Below, piece after piece: positions 17,535-25,595 of a stretch of DNA of 64,000 bases. Source of the DNA: Bacillota bacterium (lineage in GTDB: Bacteria; Armatimonadota; HRBIN16); contig JAIMBJ010000001.1 of assembly GCA_023511455.1 (NCBI GenBank), forward strand, positions 189,146 to 253,145, given 5' to 3'. The position numbers were made by a program, and so were the translations under genes. Position 1 is the first letter of the stretch, and each line of letters starts with the position of its first letter. Under the pieces are notes generated by a model. That model saw only the letters and a program-made list of their open reading frames with translations. It was not told where the DNA came from and did not search any database.

Positions 17535-17635
17535 GGCATCCCTGGTCCCTGTATACCGACATTCGCCCTATCCCCAAAGAGGTGCTGGACACTGACCCCG
17601 GCTTACGCGGAGCGGAGGTCCGGCCATGTGAGTAG
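17531..17635 (+). CDS. Tiny coupled frame after the sigma-like gene
   Basis: 34 codons starting at an ATG that overlaps the TGA of the sigma-like gene, with GCAAGGAAAG in front. The product opens MRHPWSLYTDIRPIPKEVL and resembles no family I know. The overlap makes translation coupling likely, but a frame this short could be chance or the remains of a longer gene. Confidence 0.35.
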   Translation: MRHPWSLYTDIRPIPKEVLDTDPGLRGAEVRPCE

Positions 17636-17723
17636 CGACTCATAAGGTGCTGCGCTTGTACAGGCTGTTATCATGCAGGAGAACGCTTCGGCACTTCGTG
17701 CCTCCCAACGACACGAGGCGACT

Positions 17724-17813
17724 GTCATCATGCTGAGCGTGAGCGAAGCCTCTCAGAGCAGCGATAGAACGAGGTTCTTCGCTCCGCTCAGAACGGCACA
17801 GTATGAGCATGAC
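17724..17813. repeat. Dispersed imperfect palindrome (SERSEE-type repeat)
   Basis: Begins GTCATCATGCTGAGCG with AGCGAAG and ends with CTTCGCTCCGCTCAG and GCATGAC, so the two ends can pair. A relative lies at 60638-60693. On the minus strand one frame reads SERSEEP-like residues, a peptide that appears as a false protein in many genomes because of this repeat. It fills most of the gap between 17635 and htpX and may act as the htpX 3' end. Confidence 0.65.
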
Positions 17814-17824
17814 AGGAACAACGA

Positions 17825-18694
17825 CTACCCACCCAGATACCACTCGCTGCCGCGCATTCGCTCCAGCCGGCGGATGCGCTCTTCGATAGGCGGATGGGTC
17901 ATGAACAGGCTCATCAGCGCGCCGCCCATGCCGCGCAGCGGGTTGACAATAAACAGGTGTGCGGTCGACGGCGAAGCCTCCATCGGGATCATACGGGAAG
18001 CCTGTTCCAGCTTGCGCAACGCGTTCGCCAGCCCGTCCGGACTGCCCGCCAGTCGCGCGCCGGTGGCGTCTGCCTCGTATTCACGCGCCCGCGAAATCGC
18101 CAGCTGGATGAGCATCGCCGCGATGGGCGCGACAATCATCACCAGCAGGAACACCAGTGGGTTGCCTCCCTCGCGGTCGTCACTGCGTGCGCCGCCGAAA
18201 ATCATCGCCCAGCGCGCCATGTCCGCCAGCAGCATCACCGCGCCCGCGATTGTCGCCACGACCGTCATGGTCAAGGTGTCGCGGTGCTTGATGTGAGCTA
18301 TCTCATGGGCAATGACTCCCTCTACCTCGTCGCGGTTGAGCAGGCTGAGCAGCCCTTCGGTGACCGCCACCGCCGCATGAGCGGGATTGCGCCCCGTGGC
18401 GAAAGCGTTGGGCTGAGGACCCGGTACCACGTACAGGCGCGGCATCGGGATACCCGCGCGCTCCGCCAGGCGCTCGGTCATGCGATACAGCTCCGGTGCA
18501 TCGGCAGGCGACAGAGCCCGTGCACCATACATGCTCAGCACAATCTTGTCGCTGAACCAGTAGCTGACCAGGTTCATCACCAGCGCCAGCGCGAAGGCAA
18601 TCATCGCCCCGCTTCTACCGCCAATCGCATCGCCGACGAAGATGAACAGCGCCGTCAGCGCAACCAGTAGCACGCCGACCTTCAGGGTGTTCAT
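17825..18694 (-). CDS. htpX: HtpX-type membrane zinc metalloprotease (M48)
   Basis: 289 residues. Two N-terminal membrane helices (about 8-42), the zinc motif HEIAH at 130-134, two further membrane segments (about 145-165 and 180-200), and the third ligand glutamate in [14 protein letters not shown]. Also [13 protein letters not shown], conserved in HtpX. It degrades damaged inner-membrane proteins with the active site on the cytoplasmic side. GAGGTGAGGGAGGAAC gives a strong ribosome site before the ATG. The -10-like TATAAT at minus 18789-18784 lies about 90 nt upstream but lacks a good -35. Monocistronic. Confidence 0.93.
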   Translation of the reverse strand: MNTLKVGVLLVALTALFIFVGDAIGGRSGAMIAFALALVMNLVSYWFSDKIVLSMYGARALSPADAPELYRMTERLAERAGIPMPRLYVVPGPQPNAFATGRNPAHAAVAVTEGLLSLLNRDEVEGVIAHEIAHIKHRDTLTMTVVATIAGAVMLLADMARWAMIFGGARSDDREGGNPLVFLLVMIVAPIAAMLIQLAISRAREYEADATGARLAGSPDGLANALRKLEQASRMIPMEASPSTAHLFIVNPLRGMGGALMSLFMTHPPIEERIRRLERMRGSEWYLGG

Positions 18695-18801
18695 GTTCCT
18701 CCCTCACCTCCTGAGCCGAAAGCCTTACCATCATATTAGATACGCTAGAAGCGCGACGCGATGTTGCTGCGCCTTCCAACTGCATTATACCCTGTTTTCT
18801 G

Positions 18802-20667
18802 TCAGACCAGGAGCTCTAAGCAGTCACAGGGGATGATGCCCTGTGCAGGGCGAAGCACCACGCTATGAAAGCCACTGGCGAGACGCTGTTCTACCACCAC
18901 CGAGGAAGGTTCCTCCGTGCGGCTGTGCAGGTCGATGCTCAGGCAGTCTCTGCCATCAACCAGTACTTCGCACTTGCCGTACTGGGGCGCACGAGGAGCA
19001 TACAGACGGAAACCACGTCCCCGGAAGTTCCATTTCGCCCGTGCCTCCGGTGTTGCACTCACGAAGCCGGTGCCAAAGCGGAAGTGCTCGTGCTGTAGCG
19101 GCTTCCATTCCTCCGGCGCGGACGCTGCCCCAGCCAGCGCTTCGGTGGCAAGCCAGTACTCGGTGGACGGCTGAAAGTCTCCGCCGACTTCGAAGCGTGT
19201 GACCTCAAGCACTGTGCCCGGCTCCCCGAGCAGCTCCAGTCTGCCGGGTTCGGCGGACAGATTGCCTGCCCATACTCGCTGGTTGTTGATGGTCAGCTCT
19301 GCACCCGACTGTTCCTGTCGCACCTGCAGGCTGATCTCTTGACCCGGCGCAGGCCGCACCGCGCCGCGGGCGACCTCGGTACTGTCTCCAGCGGAGCCGA
19401 TGCGTACCAGCTGCCACTCGCTGTCCTTGATCCGCCACTCGAGGCGTGAACGCCTCATCAGTGGATGCAGGGTGCTACCGGCTAAGTGGTGGTTGGAGCC
19501 GAGGGGGTTCGCGCACTGCCAGCAGAATGCCCAGGCGCCATTACTGCGCACAGAAATAGATAAGTGAAAGGTGCGGTACTGCCTGCGAAGCACCGCTACC
19601 GAGGCGCCACACGGTGCCGACAGCGCGAAACCTTCCTTAAAGGGCTGGTCCCACTTGCGGCGGGCTAAGCTGATGGTGCCGACGTCGCGTTCCGTCTTGC
19701 TGGGGAAGAGCACACGTAGTGTACCGCCAGGAGCGACCTGCCCCGCAAAGGTCTGTCCCCATATTCCCTGAGCCTCCCACGGGTACGCCTCCGCGTGCCA
19801 TAGCGAGCCGTATTGTGCGATTTGCCATGCCTCCGGCAGATGTGCTTTCTCGACAGGTGCACGAAACAGCACCTGAAACGTCCTGTTCAGTGCTACAGAG
19901 GTCGCCGGCGCGTACACAGTGCCCCGGTGCACGAACGCCGGGAAGAACTCCACCAGCGGCGGATGAAACACATCGCTCTGCGGATAGATCAGGAGCTGAG
20001 GCGGCGTGTAGTCTCTGTCAGGATGTCTGGATGTCATACACGCCAGAGCCCATGTTCCGCCCGCGTTGTGTGGTGTGCTCATCATGTGAAGAATCAGCCA
20101 GTCGTTGCGCCTTCGGATGAGCGTGGCGGCATAGACGCGCACATAACGACCCAGCAGTGGTTTCTGGTAGGTATCCTCGTGGATAGGGTTGGGGGCGCGG
20201 TGGAAGGGTCCCTCCGGGCGTTCAGCCCAGGCGTAGGCAATGCCTCCCCGTTCGTTGGCGGGGTCTGCCCAGCCATAGACCATGTGATACCTGCCCGATT
20301 CGTAGACGATGGAGACATCCACCGTGCCGCCTGAACGTTTGCCGTCGCCGTCAAAGCTTTGGGCATCGCCCTGCAGGATAATGCCCACCTCTTCCCAGCC
20401 CCCATTGGCGCGCTCGCGCAGGCAAAGGGTTCCGCCGGGGGGCCAGTAGCCGCGCGGATAGAGGCTGATGTAAGCGTACCACCTGCCAGAGGGTGGGTCA
20501 CGGAACAGGAAACCGTTGACGGGCCACAGATAAGGCTCTTTGCCGATGTACACGGGGTTACCCGGCTCGCGCTGGAAACTGTCCCAGGAGGGGTCTCCCA
20601 GAATAGGGTGATGCAACCACTGGTCACGGTGGCGTGATTTCGCCAGGTCCGATGTGGAGCGATTCAT
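18802..20667 (-). CDS. Beta-propeller protein, GH43/GH32/GH130-like, plus beta-sandwich
   Basis: 621 residues, no signal peptide. The first ~330 residues look like a five-bladed propeller: NPVYIGKEPYLWPVNGFLFRDP, DAQSFDGDGKRSGGTVDVSIVY, WADPANERGGIAYAWAERPEGPF, as seen in GH43, GH32, GH68 and GH130 proteins. The rest (about 370-621) is beta-rich and may be a carbohydrate-binding sandwich similar to the GH32 C-terminal domain. Likely a glycosidase or phosphorylase on plant glycans; substrate unknown. It starts 44 nt inside the end of the alpha/beta hydrolase gene, so the two are translated together at the end of the minus-strand cluster that begins with panB. Confidence 0.72.
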   Translation of the reverse strand: MNRSTSDLAKSRHRDQWLHHPILGDPSWDSFQREPGNPVYIGKEPYLWPVNGFLFRDPPSGRWYAYISLYPRGYWPPGGTLCLRERANGGWEEVGIILQGDAQSFDGDGKRSGGTVDVSIVYESGRYHMVYGWADPANERGGIAYAWAERPEGPFHRAPNPIHEDTYQKPLLGRYVRVYAATLIRRRNDWLILHMMSTPHNAGGTWALACMTSRHPDRDYTPPQLLIYPQSDVFHPPLVEFFPAFVHRGTVYAPATSVALNRTFQVLFRAPVEKAHLPEAWQIAQYGSLWHAEAYPWEAQGIWGQTFAGQVAPGGTLRVLFPSKTERDVGTISLARRKWDQPFKEGFALSAPCGASVAVLRRQYRTFHLSISVRSNGAWAFCWQCANPLGSNHHLAGSTLHPLMRRSRLEWRIKDSEWQLVRIGSAGDSTEVARGAVRPAPGQEISLQVRQEQSGAELTINNQRVWAGNLSAEPGRLELLGEPGTVLEVTRFEVGGDFQPSTEYWLATEALAGAASAPEEWKPLQHEHFRFGTGFVSATPEARAKWNFRGRGFRLYAPRAPQYGKCEVLVDGRDCLSIDLHSRTEEPSSVVVEQRLASGFHSVVLRPAQGIIPCDCLELLV

Positions 20668-21529
20668 GGGCAGGTCGTGCCTCCAGCCATTGGTCGATAA
20701 ACTTGCTTATCTGCCCATAGTAGTTCTCCGGCTGGTCTATCCGTGCCTGCACATGTCCGCTGCCGCTGGCAATCCACAGGGTACGGGGTTCGCCTGCTGC
20801 CTGATACAGGGCGTAGGCGTGTTCGACAGGTACCAGATGGTCGCGGTCACCGTGAATGAGCAGTATCGGACGCGGGGCAATCTTGCCGATTTCGCGCACC
20901 GGCTCGGCTTGCGCAAGGGAGGTTCGGGTAAGGAGCATTGCCAGGTATTTCACCGGTCGGCACAGCTTGCCCAGCACCCTGCCGAACCCCGCTTCCCACC
21001 ATTTGTTGGCAGCGTCGGACAGCTTCGCGTACGCGCTATCGGTGACGACCGCACCCGCCCGTTCATCGCGGGCAGCAGCCATAATTGCCACTGCACCACC
21101 CATCGACGAGCCGAACAACAGGATGGGCAGGTCGAAGCGCGCCACAAAATCCAATGCGCCCAGAGCGTCCTGCACCTCCCGAATGCCGATGGTGGTGGTG
21201 CGTCCTCCGCTTTCGCCGTGTGCACGAAAGTCGAACAGCAGACAGCTGAACCCCATCTGGTGCAGTTCTATTGCCACACCCAGCACCTCACAGCGGTTTG
21301 CCACGTAGCCGTGACAGAGCACAGCGACCCCACGGGGATGCGATTGCGGCATCCACCAGCCCGACAGGGGTGTGCCGTCGCGCGAGGGAAAGAGTACCGG
21401 ATCGAAGGGAACCTGCACGTCGAAGGGGGTCAGGAACAACGGTGCGCGTGGTGGGTGCGTTGTCGCGATGGCAAGGAGCACCCACCAGAATACGAGTAGC
21501 GCAGCTGCTGTGATGGCTACCCAGAGCAT
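20624..21529 (-). CDS. Membrane-anchored alpha/beta hydrolase
   Basis: 301 residues. An N-terminal hydrophobic segment (AITAAALLVFWWVLLAIA) anchors it. The hydrolase fold shows HGY in CHGYVANR, nucleophile Ser142 in GSSMGG, Asp227 or Asp229 in HGDRDHLVP, and His258 in SGSGHVQ. This is the BAAT/dienelactone-type family of esterases or serine peptidases. The start is 3 nt after the stop of the Spy-like gene, and it overlaps the beta-propeller gene, so it belongs to the sigma-factor cluster. The substrate cannot be inferred. Confidence 0.87.
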   Translation of the reverse strand: MLWVAITAAALLVFWWVLLAIATTHPPRAPLFLTPFDVQVPFDPVLFPSRDGTPLSGWWMPQSHPRGVAVLCHGYVANRCEVLGVAIELHQMGFSCLLFDFRAHGESGGRTTTIGIREVQDALGALDFVARFDLPILLFGSSMGGAVAIMAAARDERAGAVVTDSAYAKLSDAANKWWEAGFGRVLGKLCRPVKYLAMLLTRTSLAQAEPVREIGKIAPRPILLIHGDRDHLVPVEHAYALYQAAGEPRTLWIASGSGHVQARIDQPENYYGQISKFIDQWLEARPAHESLHIGPGEITPP

Positions 21530-21532
21530 TTC

Positions 21533-22045
21533 CTATCCCGGCTTGCGATCACGCCCTCGCCGCCCCCAGTCGCCTTTGGGAGGCGGGAAGGACATACGCT
21601 CTTTCCACCACTGAGTCCACCGCTCGAACTGCTCTTTGTCCAGAATGCGTCGCAACTGCTTCTGATGGTCGTGGTGCATCTTGAGCAGTTCCGCCTGGGT
21701 CTGGTTAATGGTCTGGATGATGCGCTGAGCGGCGCGTTCGTCGAACTGATACTGTCCATATAGCTTGAGCAGCTGCATGCGCTGTTCGTGCAGCCGGGAC
21801 AATAGTTGCCGCATCTTCTCTTCGAACTCGTTCATCAGGGCGGTGAGACGGGTGCGCTGCTGGGCGGTGAGGTTCAGGTAATTGAACATCGCTTCCCGAT
21901 CAAAGGTCGGCGCGGGCGGTGGCTGCCCCCACATCCCTCGGGGAGGAGGCGGTGGAGGAGGTGCCCCCTGCGCCAACACACCCGCCGCTATCGTATCCGA
22001 TAGCAGCCAGAACAAGGTCAAAACCCATACTCGCCACAGTGCCAT
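21533..22045 (-). CDS. Periplasmic Spy/CpxP-like protein (heavy-metal sensor type)
   Basis: 170 residues from the ATG at 22045 (GGAGGGA 5-6 nt upstream decides this over the farther start at 22075). Signal peptide about 1-26, ending in VLAQG. A poly-proline stretch follows, then a long helical hairpin with LNLTAQQRTRLTALM and LDKEQFERW, LTXXQ-type motifs of Spy/CpxP proteins. It lies 17 nt after an anti-sigma gene, itself overlapping an ECF sigma gene, so it is a likely member of the regulon and may report envelope or metal stress, as CnrX/ZraP-like proteins do. That role is inferred from context. Confidence 0.75.
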   Translation of the reverse strand: MALWRVWVLTLFWLLSDTIAAGVLAQGAPPPPPPPRGMWGQPPPAPTFDREAMFNYLNLTAQQRTRLTALMNEFEEKMRQLLSRLHEQRMQLLKLYGQYQFDERAAQRIIQTINQTQAELLKMHHDHQKQLRRILDKEQFERWTQWWKERMSFPPPKGDWGRRGRDRKPG

Positions 22046-22062
22046 ATCTGTCCCTCCGATGC

Positions 22063-22533
22063 TTAGCGTGCCCACCCGCTGAGGATAATCTGAGTATTTT
22101 CATTCAGTGGGTCGTCCACCACTGACGATTGCGCGTAGGACACAGCCTGGGCGTAACCCGAGAGGGTTTCCTCCTCCTGCGATGGCGCCTGCAGGTTGGT
22201 CGGCATCCACGCCCACATGGCTAGAATAACCAGTGCGGCGGCAGCTGCCCAGCGTGTTTGGGCGAGCCATCGGCGGTTCCACCACAGCCACAGGCTGATA
22301 CGCTCGGCAGCGCGTGTCGGTTCGTGCAGGCGGGCTTGCACGCGCTCCCACGCCCATGCAGGCAGCTGGGCTGGTTCATCGTGCAGCAGCTGGAGTAGAG
22401 CGCGTTCTTCCTCAAGCACGCTCCGGCATTCCGTGCACCGGCTGAGGTGTTGCTCGATCGCTTTTGTCAGACGAGGTGCACATTTGCCCCGAAGATACTC
22501 CGTTAGATTGACCTGAACCTTGTGACATCTCAT
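22063..22533 (-). CDS. Anti-sigma factor with zinc finger (zf-HC2), one membrane helix
   Basis: 156 residues. The N-terminal zinc finger has His29-Cys33-Cys36 in QHLSRCTECRSV plus Cys3, the anti-sigma ZAS pattern. One membrane helix lies at about 93-110 (RWAAAAALVILAMWAWM) and a short outer tail follows. It would hold the adjacent ECF sigma inactive in the cytoplasm until an envelope signal arrives. Its 5' end overlaps the sigma gene by 122 nt in another frame, unusually long. It precedes the Spy-like gene by 17 nt. Confidence 0.85.
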   Translation of the reverse strand: MRCHKVQVNLTEYLRGKCAPRLTKAIEQHLSRCTECRSVLEEERALLQLLHDEPAQLPAWAWERVQARLHEPTRAAERISLWLWWNRRWLAQTRWAAAAALVILAMWAWMPTNLQAPSQEEETLSGYAQAVSYAQSSVVDDPLNENTQIILSGWAR

Positions 22534-23119
22534 GATAGGGCGCCTCAAAACCTTCTGAGATCAGGATATCTCGCAGCTTCCGCCGAGCGCGGAAAAGCCT
22601 CGATTTAGCCACGCTGCGTGGGATACCGGTGATGCGCTCGATCTCCTCCAGCGAGTGCTCTTGAAAATGGTAGAGCTCCACCAGCATCCGGTCGGTGGGG
22701 TGGAGCTGGGCGATGCTCTTTCGTAGCATCTCGCGCCGCTCGCGCCCCAGCGTTTCGCGCAGGGGGTCCACACCCGCGGGGTCTGCCTCTTGCCCCAGCG
22801 CGTCCAACGACTCGGCAGCAATGGGCTCCCGCACTTTGCGTCGGCGCAGGGCGTCGCGTGCCAGGTTCGCCGCGATGGTGTATATCCAGTTGCGCACCAG
22901 TCCTTTGTGCCCGAAATGTGCGGCGTGTTGCCACACCTTCAGGAACACTTCGGTCAGGAGCTCTTCAGCCTCACTGCGATTGCCCACTATGCGCTCGATG
23001 AAGCGCAATACGCCTCCACCGTGCCTCTCCATCAGCAACCGCAGAAAATCCGGTTCGCCTCTGGCACAGCCCTGCAGCCAGACCTCATCTTCCACATCTC
23101 GCTCGGAGAGATTTGCCAC
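22412..23119 (-). CDS. ECF-type RNA polymerase sigma factor
   Basis: 235 residues. Region 2 (about 28-95): RFIERIVGNRSEAEELLTEV and WIYTIAANLARDALR. Region 4 (about 130-185): LHPTDRMLVELYHFQEHSLE, ERITGIPRSVAKSRLFRARRKL, a helix-turn-helix for the -35 element. It would bring RNA polymerase to stress promoters, released by the adjacent zinc-finger anti-sigma. The last ~40 residues lie beyond region 4, look disordered and are encoded by the same DNA as the anti-sigma start. GTG at 23119, GGGAGAACACCG before it. A weak hairpin (GACGC/GCGTC) sits in the 68-nt gap after mntP. Confidence 0.88.
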   Translation of the reverse strand: MANLSERDVEDEVWLQGCARGEPDFLRLLMERHGGGVLRFIERIVGNRSEAEELLTEVFLKVWQHAAHFGHKGLVRNWIYTIAANLARDALRRRKVREPIAAESLDALGQEADPAGVDPLRETLGRERREMLRKSIAQLHPTDRMLVELYHFQEHSLEEIERITGIPRSVAKSRLFRARRKLRDILISEGFEAPYHEMSQGSGQSNGVSSGQMCTSSDKSDRATPQPVHGMPERA

Positions 23120-23187
23120 CGGTGTTCTCCCTCAGGTTTTCCCAATAATGAAAGACGCAATTCCAGCGTCATGGTTGCATGTGCTGG

Positions 23188-23739
23188 CTACAGAAGGTGC
23201 TCCACCAGGATTTTGACCCCGATGGCGATAAGCACCAGACCTCCGAACATCTCTGCCCTGTTTTCGCAATAACGACCGATGCGGTCGCCCGCAAACACGC
23301 CCAGAAACGACAGCGTGAACGTGATTGCGCCGATGAGTATCGCCGCGTGCAAAATGGGCACTCTCAGGAACGACAGTCCCAATCCCACTGCCAGCGCATC
23401 CACGCTGGTTGCGATCGCGAGTAATAGCAGGCGAGGCGGGTGTAGCGGGTCCATGCACCTCTCCACCTTTTCCTGATGCCGGGCTTCCCACAGCATACGT
23501 CCACCCACGATCGTCAGCAAGCCGAAAGCCACCCAGTGATCGAAGTGTGCGATGGCGTCGCCCATACCATAGCCTGCAGACCAGCCAACGATGGGCATGA
23601 CCGCCTGCGCCAGTCCAAAAGCAGTTGCGATGCGCAGCGCGCAAGATATTGTCAATCCTTTGAGGTTCAACCCGCTGGAGATAGAGACGGCAACCGCATC
23701 CATCGCCAGCCCAACCGCAATGAAAAGAGTTGTCAGCAT
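23188..23739 (-). CDS. mntP: MntP manganese efflux pump
   Basis: 183 residues, six hydrophobic helices arranged as two repeats. Each repeat has an aspartate in a transmembrane motif: GLAMDAVAVSISSG near the start and ATSVDALAVGLGLSFL in the second half, the hallmark of MntP/YebN. It exports Mn2+ through the inner membrane. No yybP-ykoY riboswitch pattern is obvious in the short upstream gap. It follows panC by 27 nt and precedes the ECF sigma gene. If the sigma responds to metals, co-location would make sense, though this is only a guess. Confidence 0.92.
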   Translation of the reverse strand: MLTTLFIAVGLAMDAVAVSISSGLNLKGLTISCALRIATAFGLAQAVMPIVGWSAGYGMGDAIAHFDHWVAFGLLTIVGGRMLWEARHQEKVERCMDPLHPPRLLLLAIATSVDALAVGLGLSFLRVPILHAAILIGAITFTLSFLGVFAGDRIGRYCENRAEMFGGLVLIAIGVKILVEHLL

Positions 23740-23766
23740 TTTCCGTTCATCCAGTGGTCAGCACGA

Positions 23767-24618
23767 TCAGTCTGGAACGGTCACCGTGATGTTGTCTATC
23801 AGTCGCGCTACTCCCACGCGCGCCGCCAGAGAGATGACAACCTCGCCGCGCAGGTCGGTCAGAGGTTCCAGTGTTTCCGCATCCGCCACATCCACGTACT
23901 CGGTTGTGACCAGAGGTTCGGTGGCGATGACATGCTCCACCAGCGTCTGCACCTTCTTTGCATCACGTTCTCCGGCGAGGATAGCGTCGCGTCCTGCGCA
24001 CAGGGCGCGGTACAGCACGGTTGCCGCCTCGCGCTCGTCGGGCTTCAGGTAGACGTTGCGTGAAGACATTGCCAGTCCATCGGGTTCGCGCACGGTCTCG
24101 CAGGGCACAATCTCTATGGGGATATTCAGGTCTTTGACCATGCGCTGGATTACCTTCAGCTGCTGGTAGTCCTTCTTGCCAAAGTAGGCGCGGTCTGCCT
24201 GCACGATGTGGAACAGCTTCGTGCATACTGTTGCCACTCCGCGGAAATGCCCGGGGCGTGCTGCGCCTTCCAGACGACGGGTGACCTGCGTGACTTCCAC
24301 GTAAGTCTGGTAGCCTTCGGGATACATTTCCTCCACTTCGGGGGCGAAAAGGAGGTCAACGCCCACGCTTTCCGCCATTGCCGCGTCACGGGCAAAGTCA
24401 CGCGGATAGCGCTGAAAGTCTTCCGAGGGACCAAACTGTGTGGGGTTGACGAACAGGCTCACCACGCACAGGTCGCACTCTGCCTTCGCGCGGCGCATCA
24501 GGCTCAAATGCCCCTCATGAAAGTAACCCATGGTGGGGACGAAACCGATAGTTTTTTCCTCCGCGCGAGCGAGTTTCGTCCACGCGCGCACTTCACGAAC
24601 CGTCTTCGCTACCTGCAT
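23767..24618 (-). CDS. panC: Pantothenate synthetase
   Basis: 283 residues, standard length. It joins pantoate and beta-alanine with ATP. Visible: VPTMGYFHEGHLSLMRRA (the ATP-binding HxGH), FVNPTQFGPSEDFQRYPR, FGKKDYQQLKVIQRMV and the signature MSSRNVYL. It shares one base with panB (TGATG), so panB-panC are translated together. Beta-alanine comes from PanD, whose gene is at 50285-50632, away from this pair. Confidence 0.97.
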   Translation of the reverse strand: MQVAKTVREVRAWTKLARAEEKTIGFVPTMGYFHEGHLSLMRRAKAECDLCVVSLFVNPTQFGPSEDFQRYPRDFARDAAMAESVGVDLLFAPEVEEMYPEGYQTYVEVTQVTRRLEGAARPGHFRGVATVCTKLFHIVQADRAYFGKKDYQQLKVIQRMVKDLNIPIEIVPCETVREPDGLAMSSRNVYLKPDEREAATVLYRALCAGRDAILAGERDAKKVQTLVEHVIATEPLVTTEYVDVADAETLEPLTDLRGEVVISLAARVGVARLIDNITVTVPD

Positions 24619-25424
24619 CAGAACGCGTGCTCCTCCGTTGGAAATTGTCCCGACCGTACCTCCTCTGCGTACTGCCGAAGTGCCCGGGTGATGTCCTCAC
24701 CGACGTGGGCGTAACGCTTCGTATGCTTGAGCGGCTCGCCCGGAACCAGCCCAATGAGGTCGTGGAGTACCTGTATCTGCCCATCGCAATCTGGTCCAGC
24801 TCCAATGCCGATGGTAGGTATGTGCAGCTGTTCGGTAATCTCCTTTGCCAGAGCCGCCGGAATCAGTTCGAGGACGACAGCAAATGCGCCAGCCTGCTCC
24901 ACAATGTGGGCGTCTTCGATGAGGCGTTTCGCGGCCTCATCGGTGCGCCCCTGCACGCGGTGTCCACCAAAGGCGTGCACCGATTGGGGCGTCATGCCGA
25001 GGTGTGCCAGCACCGGTATACCGATACTCACCAGACGGTGAATGGTCTCGGCTACCGGATCGCCGCCCTCCAGTTTAACTGCCTCTGCGCCACCCTCTTG
25101 AATGAATCGCCCTGCATTGCGTACCGCGTCTTCCACCGTTACCTGATAGCTCAGGTAGGGCATATCCGCTACCAGCAGGGCGCGTGGCTTCGCGCGGGCA
25201 CACGCCTTCGTGTGATGCAGCATCTCTTCCATAGTCACCGGCAGCGTGGTGGGGTAGCCCAGCAGCACCATCCCCAACGAGTCGCCAACCAGAATCAGGT
25301 CTACGCCTGCTGCATCGGCGTAGAGGGTGGTGGGATAGTCGTAGGCGGTAACCGCTACAATTTTCTCTCCACCCTTCCTCTGCCGAATGGCGGGTGCGGT
25401 TATTTTCCTCTCCTTCCCCGGCAT
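24618..25424 (-). CDS. panB: Ketopantoate hydroxymethyltransferase
   Basis: 268 residues from the ATG at 25424 (AAAAGGAGTGG upstream; the longer frame from 25478 would overlap the promoter). It adds a hydroxymethyl group from methylene-tetrahydrofolate to ketoisovalerate, a valine-pathway intermediate, in the cytoplasm. Family phrases: VAVTAYDYPTTLYADAAGVDLILVGDSLGMV in part, EGGAEAVKLEGG, GIPVLAHLGMTPQ and GIGAGPDCDGQIQV. First gene of the minus-strand cluster panB-panC-mntP-sigma-anti-sigma-Spy-hydrolase-propeller. Confidence 0.96.
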   Translation of the reverse strand: MPGKERKITAPAIRQRKGGEKIVAVTAYDYPTTLYADAAGVDLILVGDSLGMVLLGYPTTLPVTMEEMLHHTKACARAKPRALLVADMPYLSYQVTVEDAVRNAGRFIQEGGAEAVKLEGGDPVAETIHRLVSIGIPVLAHLGMTPQSVHAFGGHRVQGRTDEAAKRLIEDAHIVEQAGAFAVVLELIPAALAKEITEQLHIPTIGIGAGPDCDGQIQVLHDLIGLVPGEPLKHTKRYAHVGEDITRALRQYAEEVRSGQFPTEEHAF

Positions 25425-25449
25425 TATCACCACTCCTTTTCCTGATGAG

Positions 25450-25478
25450 ATTGTACACTCAAAAAGGCGATAGCGCAA
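25450..25478 (-). promoter_or_regulatory. Promoter of the panB cluster
   Basis: On the minus strand TTGCGC (25478-25473), a 17-nt spacer and TACAAT (25455-25450). It places the start about 20 nt before the panB ATG at 25424, and the longer panB frame from 25478 would begin upstream of the transcript. Confidence 0.55.
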
Positions 25479-25595
25479 ACCGCGCCGGGGGATGAAGGCA
25501 ATCCAGTAGCATTCGGCGAATAAAACAACAAGTCAGCATCACGCTCGACCAACTACCTGGGCGTTCGATACCAACGTGTGGGGGTGTACAGGGTT

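Noticed and set aside
17640-17843. 67-codon minus-strand frame with SERSEEP
   Set aside because: This is the translation of the dispersed repeat, not a protein.
18784-18789. TATAAT on the minus strand upstream of htpX as a promoter
   Set aside because: No acceptable -35 at 16-18 nt; kept only as a remark in the htpX entry.
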